Shown here: positions 8,473-17,209 of the stretch, in pieces
Layout of the letters: each line of letters opens with the position of its first letter
Numbering within the stretch: the stretch's first letter is position 1
DNA from: Acidobacteriota bacterium
GTDB taxonomy: Bacteria; Acidobacteriota; Vicinamibacteria; Vicinamibacterales; Vicinamibacteraceae
Direction of reading: 5' to 3'
NCBI GenBank assembly: GCA_020845575.1
Contig: JADLFL010000013.1
Coordinates: forward strand, 1 to 64,000
Length of the DNA: 64,000 nucleotides
Position numbers and translations under genes: made by a program
Notes under the pieces: generated by a model
Seen by the model: only the letters and a program-made list of their open reading frames with translations
The model's database searches: none
Told to the model about the DNA's origin: nothing

Positions 8473-9237
8473 GTGGCTCGCGCGCGTTCTGCATCGACGA
8501 CACTCGTCCCCGCGCCGGCAGTGCTCGAGCGGCTGCTCCGGCACTTCCCCGCTCCTGACACCGAACTGGCGTTCAGCAACGCCTTCGAGTTGCTCGTCGC
8601 GACCGTGCTGTCGGCGCAGTCCACCGACACGCGCGTGAACGAGACGACCCCGACCCTGTTTGCGCGCTACCCCGACGCAGCGACGCTGGCGGCCGCCGAC
8701 CCGCTCGACGTCGAACCGCTCATCCACGCGACCGGTTTCTTCCGGGCGAAGAGCAAGGCCATCGTGGGCCTGGCGCAACGTCTCGCGCGCGACCACGGAG
8801 GCGAGGTTCCCGCCGACATGGACCTGCTCGTTGCCCTGCCCGGCGTCGGCCGCAAGACCGCCAACGTCGTCCTGGGGCACGCGTTCGGCGTACCGGGACT
8901 TCCCGTGGACCGCCACGTACTGCGCGTTGCGGAGCGCATCGGCATCACGCACCAGACCATGCCCGAAGGCGTCGAACGCGACATCTGCGCGGCGTTGCCA
9001 CCCAGCGACTGGACGCGCATGTCGGACGGCCTCATCCTGCTCGGGCGACGCGTGTGCCGCCCCAAGCCGCTCTGCACCCAGTGCGAGGTGGCCGACATCT
9101 GCCGCTATCCCTTCAAGACAGGCGGCGTGGCGCCCCTCGATCTGGCCGCTCCGCCCGCCGGTGCGCCACGGCGCCGTGCACGACCCGCCGCACCGGCACA
9201 TGCGCCCAGGCGCACCAGGAAGGCCACTCCCAGATGA
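8473..9237 (+). CDS. nth: Endonuclease III (DNA glycosylase/AP lyase)
   Basis: Base-excision repair enzyme of 254 residues that removes oxidised pyrimidines and cleaves at abasic sites. The helix-hairpin-helix LPGVGRKTANVVL with the catalytic Lys and the catalytic Asp in VDRHVLRV are both present. The iron-sulfur cluster cysteines are CRPKPLCTQCEVADIC, with 5 residues between the first two cysteines rather than the usual 6. A basic tail of about 35 residues (PRRRARPAAPAHAPRR) follows. GTG at 8473 is chosen because the frame upstream runs into the inverted repeat and reads as low-complexity; a TACCAT box 7 nt before it suggests a leaderless message. It overlaps the next gene by 4 bp (ATGA). 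Confidence 0.93.
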   Translation: MARARSASTTLVPAPAVLERLLRHFPAPDTELAFSNAFELLVATVLSAQSTDTRVNETTPTLFARYPDAATLAAADPLDVEPLIHATGFFRAKSKAIVGLAQRLARDHGGEVPADMDLLVALPGVGRKTANVVLGHAFGVPGLPVDRHVLRVAERIGITHQTMPEGVERDICAALPPSDWTRMSDGLILLGRRVCRPKPLCTQCEVADICRYPFKTGGVAPLDLAAPPAGAPRRRARPAAPAHAPRRTRKATPR

Positions 9238-9632
9238 CGCGCGACGAGTTTGCAGGCCTCATCGAGGAAGCGCTCGCCATCATCCCGGAACGCTTCCGCG
9301 ATGCGATGCGCAACATCGCGATCATCGTCGAGGCGGACCCGCCCGACTCACTGCTGGCCGAGATGGAAATCGAGCCGCCTGACACGCTCTACGGCCTCTA
9401 CCTCGGCACGCCCATCACCGAGCGCCAGTGGGGCGACGGCAATCGCGAACCCGATCAGATCGTGCTCTACCAGGGCCCGCACGAAGAGGACGCCATCAAC
9501 GAGGATGACCTGGTCGCCATGGTCGCCGAGACGCTGATCCACGAGGTGGGCCACTACTTCGGCATGTCCGAGGAGGAGATCCAGGAGGTGGAGGAGCACT
9601 TCTGGGCCGCGCAGGACGAGGTCGGCAACTAG
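9234..9632 (+). CDS. Zincin-like metallopeptidase family protein
   Basis: A 132-residue cytosolic protein of the short zincin-like family (Pfam Zincin_1 type). The Zn-binding motif HEVGHYFG with two His and the catalytic Glu is at about residues 102-109, followed by an acidic segment (MSEEEIQEVEEHF). The preceding strand (IVLYQGPHEEDAI) matches the family. No signal peptide is present. Family members have no well-established substrate. The start ATG overlaps the nth stop in ATGA and its own stop TAG overlaps the GTG start of rsmA, so it is translated as part of the operon. Confidence 0.88.
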   Translation: MTRDEFAGLIEEALAIIPERFRDAMRNIAIIVEADPPDSLLAEMEIEPPDTLYGLYLGTPITERQWGDGNREPDQIVLYQGPHEEDAINEDDLVAMVAETLIHEVGHYFGMSEEEIQEVEEHFWAAQDEVGN

Positions 9633-10459
9633 TGGATCCGTCTTCGCCGGGACGTGGCCGGACGCGCCGCGCGCGCAAGCGGTTCGGCCAGCACTTCCTC
9701 GAGCGGCAGTGGGTGGACAAGATCGTGGCTGCCGTCGACGCGAAACCCGGCGAGACGTTCCTCGAAATCGGTCCGGGTCACGGTCAACTGACGATGCCGC
9801 TGGCGCACACGGGCGCGGTGGTTCATGCGGTGGAGATCGACAGGGACCTGGCGGCCGACTTGCGCGCGCGCGCCATCTCCAACGTCCACGTCCACGAAGG
9901 TGACTTCCTGGAAGTGCCCTCGTCTGCGTGGTTCGGCGGCGACCACCCATATCGCGTGGCGGCGAACCTGCCCTACAACGTATCGACGCCGGTTCTCGGC
10001 CGCCTGCTCGCGTACGCGCGAGAGGGCCTCATCGCCGACGCGGTGCTCATGCTCCAGAAGGAGGTGGCCGACCGCCTCGTCGCGCAACCGGGGTCGGGCG
10101 ACTACGGCCCGCTCGCGATCGCGACGGCGCTCCAGGCCGACGTCTCCCGGCTCTTCGTCCTCCCGCCGGGCGCATTCCGGCCGCCGCCCAAGGTCCATTC
10201 AGCCGTCGTGCGCCTCGTCTTTCGTCCCGACCGCGTGCCGATCGCCGACCGCGGCCGCTTCGACATGCTCGTCAGGCACGTCTTCACCCAGCGCCGCAAG
10301 ATGCTCGGCACGAGCCTGCAGTCACTGGCTCAGAACGGCACCGACGCCAAGGCCTGGCTCACGGCCGCCGGCATCGATCCCCAGCGCCGCCCGGAGACGC
10401 TGTCGCTCGAGGAGTTCGCCCGTCTGGCTCACGGGCTGAAGCCCGTGCGCTCCATCTGA
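9632..10459 (+). CDS. rsmA: 16S rRNA dimethyladenosine transferase
   Basis: RsmA/KsgA, 275 residues, dimethylates two adjacent adenines in the 3'-end hairpin of 16S rRNA using S-adenosylmethionine. The N-terminal FGQHFL, the SAM site EIGPGHGQLT and the catalytic NLPYNVSTP motif (N-L-P-Y) are all seen, with the C-terminal helical domain (HVFTQRRKMLGTSL). The GTG start at 9632 overlaps the stop of the preceding gene by one base. The last residues HGLKPVRSI are encoded by a copy of a hairpin repeat (10430-10453) also present at 2267-2286, so the C-terminus seems to have been shaped by a repeat. Confidence 0.96.
   Translation: MDPSSPGRGRTRRARKRFGQHFLERQWVDKIVAAVDAKPGETFLEIGPGHGQLTMPLAHTGAVVHAVEIDRDLAADLRARAISNVHVHEGDFLEVPSSAWFGGDHPYRVAANLPYNVSTPVLGRLLAYAREGLIADAVLMLQKEVADRLVAQPGSGDYGPLAIATALQADVSRLFVLPPGAFRPPPKVHSAVVRLVFRPDRVPIADRGRFDMLVRHVFTQRRKMLGTSLQSLAQNGTDAKAWLTAAGIDPQRRPETLSLEEFARLAHGLKPVRSI
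10430..10453. repeat. Hairpin repeat CACGGGCT-GA-AGCCCGTG inside the 3' end of rsmA
   Basis: An 8-bp-arm perfect palindrome at 10430-10447. With its flank it reads ACGGGCTGAAGCCCGTKCGCTCC, shared with the reverse complement of the 2263-2285 region with one mismatch. It encodes GLKPVRS at the end of RsmA. Confidence 0.6.
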
Positions 10460-10492
10460 GGGTTCAGGCCCGTCCGGTGCCCGGTGCCCGCC

Positions 10493-10512
10493 GGCGGCGC
10501 GACTGCGCCGCC
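10493..10512. repeat. Hairpin GGCGGCGC-GACT-GCGCCGCC before rnj
   Basis: A perfect 8-bp stem with 4-nt loop in the 293-bp gap between rsmA and rnj. It lacks a T run. It could end the rsmA message or sit in the rnj leader. No clear promoter was seen in the rest of the gap. Confidence 0.5.
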
Positions 10513-10752
10513 GATCGTGGTATCGTGTTGCGCGTTGTAGGACTTAGCGGATTCAGCCCAACCCAGTGGGTCTGCGTCCAGAACGACGGCACTGGCGCCC
10601 GCCAGGTCAGCCGTCGGTCCGTGTTCACGTGCACCGGTCCCCTGCCTTCGGCCGGCGCGTGTGGCGCAGCAGTGCAGGGCGTCATCGCGACTCGTCCGTC
10701 GCGGTGGAGACGTGTCGGCCCGCGGCCGGCGTACTGGGATGCGTTCGAACAG

Positions 10753-12423
10753 ATGACCGAGACGACACTGGCTCAGCCGGTCGACGTGGTGCCCCTCGGA
10801 GGCCTGCGCGAGTTCGGCATGAACACGATGGCGATCACCTGCGGCGAGACCACGATCGTGGTCGACGCAGGCGTGATGTTCGCCGAACCCGACATGCCTG
10901 GCGTCGATCTCGTGATCCCCGACCTCGCCTACCTCGAAGGTCTCGACCACAAGGTCAGCGCCGTGTTCCTCACGCACGGGCACGAGGATCACATCGGCGG
11001 GCTGCCGTACCTCATGCCGCTCGTCGACGGACCCGTCTACGGCTCGAAACTCGCCTTGGCGCTCGTCGAGCACCGGCTCGAGCAGCATGCGATCGACGTC
11101 CGTGGACGGCTCACGCCCGTCGCGCCGCGCGATCGCATCACCGTCGGCCCCTTCACCATCGAATGCCTGCGCGTCACGCACAGCATGCCCGACTGTCTCG
11201 CGCTGGCAATTCACACGCCCGCGGGCGTGCTCGTGCACACGGGCGACTTCAAGATCGATCACACGCCGCTCGACGGCGAGACGACGGACCTGCCGCGCCT
11301 GGCGGAACTGGGCCGCGAGGGCGTGCTGGCGCTCTTTGCCGACAGCACCAACGTCGATCGCCCGGGCGTGGCGGGATCCGAGCGCGACGTCATCGACGGC
11401 TTCGAAGAGATCTTCACCTCCACCGCCGGCAAGATCGTCGTCGCGATGTTCGCGTCGAGCATCCACAGGATGCAGATCCTCGTGGACCTCGCCGCGCAGT
11501 TCGATCGTCACGTCGCCTTCGTGGGCCGCGGCGTCGTGGACAACTCCGAGACCGCGCAGCGCCTCGGCCTGCTCCGCATTCCGACGGGCGTGCAGATTCG
11601 CGACAGCGAGGTGCGCAACTTCCCCGCCGCCGACGTCGTGTGCATCACCACGGGCTCGCAGGGCGAACCCGCCGCGGCGCTCTCGCGCATCGCGATTGAC
11701 GATCACCGCTTCGTCAAGGTGGACGACGACGATACGGTGGTGTTCTCGGCGCGGGCGATTCCTGGCAACGAACGCGCGATCGGCCGCGTGATGAACCATC
11801 TGGCGCTGCGCGGCGCCGACGTGATCTACGAGGGCCAGAAGCACGTGCACGTCTCCGGGCACGGTCACGTCGAAGAGCTGAAACTGATGCACGCGCTCGT
11901 GCGCCCCAGGTACTTCGTGCCGATCCACGGCGAGTACCGGCAACTGGCGCGGCATGCGCGCGTGGCGCAGGCCGTTTCGCGCACGACAGAGATCATGGTC
12001 ATCGACAACGGCGACGTGTTGCGCTTCGACGGCGAGGACGCGACGATCGCCGCGCGTGCGGAGGTCGGGCGACGGCTGATCGACGGCACGCGCACCGGCG
12101 AAGTGGCAGACGAAGTGCTGCGCGACAGGCGACACCTGGCGGGCGACGGCCTGATCGTGCCGATGCTCGCCGTGAACATGCAGACAGGCGAGCTTGCCGG
12201 CACGCCCGAGATCATCACCCGCGGCTTCGTGGTGGATGACGCCTCGGATGCGCTGCTGCGCGATGCCACGGCGTTGATTCGCGACGTCGTGCGCGAGGCG
12301 CCTGTCGAGGAACGGACCGACGTGGGCCTGCTGCAGGCGCGCGTCAGGTCGGAACTGCAGCGGGTCCTGCGGCGCAAGGCGGGGCGCCGCCCGCTCATCG
12401 TGCCCGTGGTGATGGAGATCTGA
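10753..12423 (+). CDS. rnj: Ribonuclease J
   Basis: Metallo-beta-lactamase/beta-CASP ribonuclease of 556 residues, which acts as 5'-3' exonuclease and endonuclease in mRNA decay and rRNA maturation. The Zn-binding THGHEDHIGG is at about residues 74-83; the beta-CASP region shows ADSTNVDRPG, FASSIHRMQ and SGHGHVEELK, and the last His motif is in PIHGEYRQL. Length matches the family. ATG at 10753 is chosen since the homologous region begins at DVVPLGGLREFGMN; the frame is open far upstream but not protein-like. The stop overlaps the ftsK start in TGATG. Confidence 0.94.
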   Translation: MTETTLAQPVDVVPLGGLREFGMNTMAITCGETTIVVDAGVMFAEPDMPGVDLVIPDLAYLEGLDHKVSAVFLTHGHEDHIGGLPYLMPLVDGPVYGSKLALALVEHRLEQHAIDVRGRLTPVAPRDRITVGPFTIECLRVTHSMPDCLALAIHTPAGVLVHTGDFKIDHTPLDGETTDLPRLAELGREGVLALFADSTNVDRPGVAGSERDVIDGFEEIFTSTAGKIVVAMFASSIHRMQILVDLAAQFDRHVAFVGRGVVDNSETAQRLGLLRIPTGVQIRDSEVRNFPAADVVCITTGSQGEPAAALSRIAIDDHRFVKVDDDDTVVFSARAIPGNERAIGRVMNHLALRGADVIYEGQKHVHVSGHGHVEELKLMHALVRPRYFVPIHGEYRQLARHARVAQAVSRTTEIMVIDNGDVLRFDGEDATIAARAEVGRRLIDGTRTGEVADEVLRDRRHLAGDGLIVPMLAVNMQTGELAGTPEIITRGFVVDDASDALLRDATALIRDVVREAPVEERTDVGLLQARVRSELQRVLRRKAGRRPLIVPVVMEI

Positions 12424-14828
12424 TGTCGGCATCGGTCATGTCCAGACGTGCGAGTGAAGCCCTGGGCATCGTCCTGTTCTTCGGGGCGCTGCTCTGGTTC
12501 ATGGCGCTGGCCAGCTATACGCCCGGCGATCCGGCGTGGTTCTTCTATGCCGGTCCGCCGAAGGAAGCCGCCAACTTCGCGGGCGCCTTCGGGGCGTTCC
12601 TGGCCGAGTCGTCGTTCCAGGTGATCGGGTACGCGTCGTTCCTGATCCCGCTCGTGCTGCTCGTGGCGGGCTATCACTACTTCTGGTGCCGCAGCCTCGC
12701 GGCCGGCTATACGAAGACGATCGGCGCGCTGGTGCTGCTGCTGTGCGTGTCTGCGCTGCTGGCGCTCGCGCTGGGCGCGCCTCGCACGGACGACACGTCG
12801 GTGCCCGCCGGCGGACACCTCGGCACGGTGCTCTCCGAGTTTGCCGTCCAGAACTTCAATCGAACCGGCGGCGCGATCGTGATCCTGTCGCTCGGCCTGC
12901 TCGGGTTCGTCCTCACGACGCAGGTTTCGTTGAGCGCACTCACGGCCGCGGGCGTGGACAAGGTGCGTGCGCGCGTGCGGGCGTCGATCGACGCCATGAA
13001 GGCGCGACGCGAGCGCAAGCGCCGCGACGACCAGCGCCGTGACGTGGTGGCCAAGCACCTCGGACGCGAAGCGACAGCCGACGATCTGCAGGCCCTCGAG
13101 GCGCGCAATCGCGGGCGTCTCGACGCGAGGGCCGCGGCACCGGTCGCGGCAGCGCCCGCGCCCGCGCCGCCTGTGCGCCGCGAGCGCAAGCCGGGCAGTG
13201 CGTCCGACACGGCCGCTTCGGTTGCCGGCGTTGGTGTGGCGCCCGCACGCGTCGTGAAGGACATGCCGCCCGTTCGCTCGAAGCCGCCCGTCAACGTCCC
13301 GACGCCGGCATCGCTGCAGGAGCACGAGTCGGAATTGAAGGCTCCCGCCGAACGGAAGTCCGGCGCGTACACGCTGCCGCCGCTCGCACTGCTCGACCCC
13401 GCGCAGGCCGAGCGCAAGGTCGACGAACGCGAGTTGATGGACTCGGCGCGTCAGCTCGAAGACAAGTGCCGCGAGTTCTCCGTCGAAGGCAACGTGGTCC
13501 AGATCCTCCCGGGCCCCGTCGTCACGACGTACGAGTTCAAGCCCGACGCCGGCGTGAAGTACAGCAAGATCACCGGCCTGTCCGAAGACCTGTCGCTGGC
13601 GATGCGCGCGGAATCGGTGCTGATCGATCGGATTCCCGGCAAGAGTACCGTCGGCATCCAGATTCCGAATCCCGTGCGCGAATCGATCTCGCTGCGCGAA
13701 CTGCTCGAATCGGAGCCGTACCGGAAGTCGAGTTCGAAGCTCGCCATCGCGCTCGGCAAGACGATTCACGGTGAACCGTACGTCAGCGATCTGGCGACCA
13801 TGCCGCACTTGTTGATCGCCGGTTCGACGGGCACCGGCAAGTCGGTGGGCCTGAACGCGATGCTCACCAGCATCCTGTACCGCTCCACCGCGGAGCAGGT
13901 GCGGTTCATCATGATCGATCCCAAGCGCCTCGAGCTCGGCATGTACGAGGACATCCCGCACCTGCTGACGCCCGTCGTGGTCGAGCCCAAGCTCGCGGCC
14001 AACGCGCTGCGCTGGGCCGTGCGCGAGATGGAGGAGCGCTACAAGACGCTCGCGGCGTTCGGCGTGCGGAACATCGAACAGTTCAACCGCAACCTCAAGG
14101 CGTCCATCGACGCCGGCGACGTGCGGACCGATTCGAAGACCGGAGAGCCGATCAAGCCGCTGCCCTTCATCGTCGTCGTGATCGATGAACTCGCGGACCT
14201 GATGATGGTGGCGTCCAATGAGGTCGAGCAGTCGATCTGTCGCCTCGCGCAGATGGCGCGTGCGGTGGGCATCCACCTGATTCTCGCGACGCAGCGCCCG
14301 TCAGTGGACGTGATCACGGGCCTCATCAAGGCCAACATGCCGTCGCGCATCTCGTTCCGCGTGTCGTCGAAGGTCGACTCGCGCACGATCCTCGACGCCA
14401 ACGGCGCCGAGCAACTGCTCGGCAAGGGTGACATGCTCTTTCTGCCGCCCGCCACGTCGCGCGTGATGCGCCTGCACGGCGCCTACATCTCGGAACAGGA
14501 GAGCGCCAGGCTCGCGAGCTTCCTGCGCAAGCAGGGGCAGCCGTCGTACGACCGCTCGGTGACCGACGAAGAGAAGAGCGGCGACGCGATCGCCGGCGGA
14601 TTCGAGAAGGACGATCTCTACGACGAGGCCGCGCGCATCGTCGTGTCGAGCAGTCAGGCATCGATCAGCTATCTCCAGCGTCGCCTGCGCATCGGATTCA
14701 GCCGCGCGGCACGACTGGTGGACATGATGGAGGCCGAGGGCCTCGTCTCGAACGGCCAGGGTGGCAAGGCCCGCGAAGTGCTGGTCCCCAAGGACTACTT
14801 CGACGAGGTCGACGCGCAACTGCGCTGA
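12423..14828 (+). CDS. ftsK: DNA translocase FtsK
   Basis: Septal DNA translocase of 801 residues. The N-terminus has four hydrophobic segments (about residues 10-190) for membrane anchoring. A Pro/Ala/Arg-rich linker of about 150 residues follows. The motor has Walker A GSTGTGKSVGLNAM near residue 467 and Walker B FIVVVIDELADLMM, with the ATQRPSVDVITG motif. The C-terminal winged-helix gamma domain (SISYLQRRLRIGFSRAARLVDMM) recognises KOPS-like sites. It resolves and pumps chromosome ends through the closing septum. The start ATG overlaps the rnj stop. The amidase gene follows after 3 bp, coupling division with wall splitting. Confidence 0.95.
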   Translation: MSASVMSRRASEALGIVLFFGALLWFMALASYTPGDPAWFFYAGPPKEAANFAGAFGAFLAESSFQVIGYASFLIPLVLLVAGYHYFWCRSLAAGYTKTIGALVLLLCVSALLALALGAPRTDDTSVPAGGHLGTVLSEFAVQNFNRTGGAIVILSLGLLGFVLTTQVSLSALTAAGVDKVRARVRASIDAMKARRERKRRDDQRRDVVAKHLGREATADDLQALEARNRGRLDARAAAPVAAAPAPAPPVRRERKPGSASDTAASVAGVGVAPARVVKDMPPVRSKPPVNVPTPASLQEHESELKAPAERKSGAYTLPPLALLDPAQAERKVDERELMDSARQLEDKCREFSVEGNVVQILPGPVVTTYEFKPDAGVKYSKITGLSEDLSLAMRAESVLIDRIPGKSTVGIQIPNPVRESISLRELLESEPYRKSSSKLAIALGKTIHGEPYVSDLATMPHLLIAGSTGTGKSVGLNAMLTSILYRSTAEQVRFIMIDPKRLELGMYEDIPHLLTPVVVEPKLAANALRWAVREMEERYKTLAAFGVRNIEQFNRNLKASIDAGDVRTDSKTGEPIKPLPFIVVVIDELADLMMVASNEVEQSICRLAQMARAVGIHLILATQRPSVDVITGLIKANMPSRISFRVSSKVDSRTILDANGAEQLLGKGDMLFLPPATSRVMRLHGAYISEQESARLASFLRKQGQPSYDRSVTDEEKSGDAIAGGFEKDDLYDEAARIVVSSSQASISYLQRRLRIGFSRAARLVDMMEAEGLVSNGQGGKAREVLVPKDYFDEVDAQLR

Positions 14829-14831
14829 GGA

Positions 14832-16811
14832 ATGGCGATGCGACGCAGCGTACCGATCATCGTCGCGGCGGCACTGGCGCTCACCGTGTGGGTGCCGATG
14901 GACGCCGCGCAGAAGAAGAAGACGCCAGCGAAAAGGCAGGCGGCACCTGTCAGTCAGGTGGCGCGGGCACGCACGGCACAAGCGGCCTACGAACGCACGC
15001 TCGCCCGTGAGCGTGCGCTGCGGGCATCGCGCCGGAAGGCCCCGCTGTCGCAGATGCGCGCCGTCGTGATCGAGTACGACACCATCGCACGCCGGTGGCC
15101 GCGCAGCGGCTACGCCGACAATGCCTTGTGGAACGGCGCGAACCTCGCCTACGACGCCAACATCTCGTACGGCGCACGCCAGGATCGCGACAGCGCCATG
15201 GCGATGCTGCGGTGGCTGGTGAAGGAGTATCCGTCGAGTTCGCTCACGCGCGATGCGCAGACGCGCCTGCGGAAGATCTCGGACACCGCGTCGAAGACCA
15301 CGAAGGCCGAACCCGTGACACGCAGTGCGGCGGCGGCCCCCCCGGCGCCGCCGCCAGCCGCCACTGAACTCGCGAAGGCCAACATCCGCACGGCCGAAGC
15401 CGAACCCTCGGCGCCCCCGGACGAAGAGCCTGACGCGAGTGCGCCCGTTGCCGCACCCACGCGTGCTACCACTCCCTCACCGCCGGCGGAAAAGCGTGCG
15501 ACGACGAAGGTCGTGGTGCGCGACATCACGCGTGTCGTGCTGCCGGAAGTCGTGCGCGTCACCATCGAGCTCGACGGTGAGGTGGCGTATCACGAGGAGA
15601 CCCTGAAGAATCCCTCGCGCCTGTTCTTCGACCTTCGCGGCGCCAGCCTCGCGCCATCCATCGAGGAAGGCGCCATGCCGTTCCCCGATGGCGACATCGT
15701 GCGCGAGGTCCGCGTCGGGACGCATCCCGGCGGCGTGACGCGCGTGGTCGTCGACACCGAAGACGTGGCGCGCCACAGCCTCTTCACGCTCTACAACCCG
15801 TACCGGCTCGTGCTCGACATGTATCGCGATCCGGCCCGCGTCGCACGCGCCACCCCCGGAAGCGCCGTGTCCACGGCACCAAAGACTGTGAGCGCGAGTC
15901 GCGCCGTGGCTCTCCCACCTCCGGCGGCTCCCGTCACGACGCCTCCACCGTCGCCATCGGTGTCGGCGGATGCAGGAGCCCGGCCTGCCGTGACGGCACC
16001 CATCGCGACACTCCCCTCTGCCCCGGCTGGCCCGAACGTCACGACGGCACCATCAGCGCCCGAGTCGAACAGTTCCGGCAGCTACTCGCTCGCCCGTCAA
16101 CTCGGGCTCGGTGTGTCTCGCATCGTCATCGATCCCGGTCACGGTGGCCACGACCCGGGCTCGCTCGGTGACGGCATCCGCGAAGCGGAACTCGTGCTCG
16201 ACGTGTCGTTGCGGCTCGAGAAGCTGCTCCAGCAGGAGCCAGGCATCGACGTCGTGATGACGCGACGCACGGACGTGTTCATCGAGCTCGAGGAGCGCAC
16301 GCGCATCGCGAACCGTCAGAACGCCGATCTGTTCCTGTCCATTCACGCCAACTCGAGCCGTCGACGCACGGCGCAGGGCATCGAAACGTTCGTCCTCAAC
16401 TTCGCGAACACGAGCGAGGCCGAGGAAGTCGCCGCGCGAGAGAACGCCATCGCCAAGGGTTCCATGCGTCAGCTCCCGGACATCGTCAAGGCGATCACGC
16501 TGAACAACAAGCTCGACGAGTCGCGCGATCTTGCCGAGATCGTGCAGTCGAATCTCGTGACGCGGCTGCGCAAGACGGAGAGCTCACTGCCCGACCGCGG
16601 CATCAAGCAGGCGCCGCTCGTGGTGTTGATCGGGGCGTCGATGCCGAGCGTGCTCGCCGAAGTGGGCTTCGTGAGCACGCCGGACGAAGGCAGACGCCTG
16701 AAGACGTCGACGTACCGACAGGAGATCGCCGAAGCGCTGCGCGACGCCGTGGTGCGATACCAGCGCGCGCTCAAGAGCGGTGCGGCGACGGTCACCGCGC
16801 GCACACAATAG
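14832..16811 (+). CDS. N-acetylmuramoyl-L-alanine amidase with AMIN domain
   Basis: Periplasmic cell-wall amidase of 659 residues. A signal peptide (residues 1-25, ending in DAAQ) is followed by a TPR-like helical stretch (YDTIARRWPRSGYADNALW), a Pro/Ala-rich linker, an AMIN domain (about 230-335) that targets the septum, a second Pro-rich linker, and an Amidase_3 domain (about 430-645). Zn ligands lie in IDPGHGGHDPG, the Glu in REAELVLDV, and the His in FLSIHAN. It should cut the peptide stem from glycan strands in cell separation. The TPR-like N-terminal addition is unusual compared with E. coli AmiC. It is 3 bp downstream of ftsK. Confidence 0.92.
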   Translation: MAMRRSVPIIVAAALALTVWVPMDAAQKKKTPAKRQAAPVSQVARARTAQAAYERTLARERALRASRRKAPLSQMRAVVIEYDTIARRWPRSGYADNALWNGANLAYDANISYGARQDRDSAMAMLRWLVKEYPSSSLTRDAQTRLRKISDTASKTTKAEPVTRSAAAAPPAPPPAATELAKANIRTAEAEPSAPPDEEPDASAPVAAPTRATTPSPPAEKRATTKVVVRDITRVVLPEVVRVTIELDGEVAYHEETLKNPSRLFFDLRGASLAPSIEEGAMPFPDGDIVREVRVGTHPGGVTRVVVDTEDVARHSLFTLYNPYRLVLDMYRDPARVARATPGSAVSTAPKTVSASRAVALPPPAAPVTTPPPSPSVSADAGARPAVTAPIATLPSAPAGPNVTTAPSAPESNSSGSYSLARQLGLGVSRIVIDPGHGGHDPGSLGDGIREAELVLDVSLRLEKLLQQEPGIDVVMTRRTDVFIELEERTRIANRQNADLFLSIHANSSRRRTAQGIETFVLNFANTSEAEEVAARENAIAKGSMRQLPDIVKAITLNNKLDESRDLAEIVQSNLVTRLRKTESSLPDRGIKQAPLVVLIGASMPSVLAEVGFVSTPDEGRRLKTSTYRQEIAEALRDAVVRYQRALKSGAATVTARTQ

Positions 16812-16818
16812 CGGACGC

Positions 16819-17208
16819 TTACCGTTCGGTGAGAGAGATGTGGTCCTGATCGTCGCGGTCGGGGCCACCCCACCCGAGCGTGTGTTTCACGAACACCAGG
16901 ATACCGCCGAGGATCGCGCCGACCACGAGCGCGCCGATCACCATCACCGCGACGATACCCAGAGACCCGAGCAGGACATCCGGTACGCCGATGTCCGGCG
17001 TGACGGGGCCAACCTGTACGCGTTCGGCCTTCTGCTCCTCGCGGATCGACATGAGCGGCACTTCACGCGGGCCCACGCCGGGCTGCACGAGAATGCCGGT
17101 GCCCGCCGGTTTCCCCGGCACGGGCAGAGCCTCGACGCCAGGTCGAGGCTCTGCGGGAGGCGTCGCCGGCGGTCGATCGGCCGCCGGCTGTCCTGACGCC
17201 TGCGTCAC
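16819..17208 (-). CDS. Small Pro-rich membrane protein of unknown function
   Basis: A 129-residue protein not recognised. The first 45 residues are rich in Pro, Ala and Gly. A hydrophobic segment (about residues 84-110, LLGSLGIVAVMVIGALVVGAI) forms one long or two short membrane spans, and the tail is charged (GGPDRDDQDHISLTER). The GTG start at 17208 lies 1 bp after the pepA stop, so it is translated from the pepA transcript. Convergent with the amidase gene, from which only 7 bp separate it. Confidence 0.65.
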   Translation of the reverse strand: MTQASGQPAADRPPATPPAEPRPGVEALPVPGKPAGTGILVQPGVGPREVPLMSIREEQKAERVQVGPVTPDIGVPDVLLGSLGIVAVMVIGALVVGAILGGILVFVKHTLGWGGPDRDDQDHISLTER

Positions 17209-17209
17209 G

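Noticed and set aside
10493..10512. Intrinsic terminator after rsmA
   Set aside because: The stem is strong but there is no T run; listed only as a hairpin.
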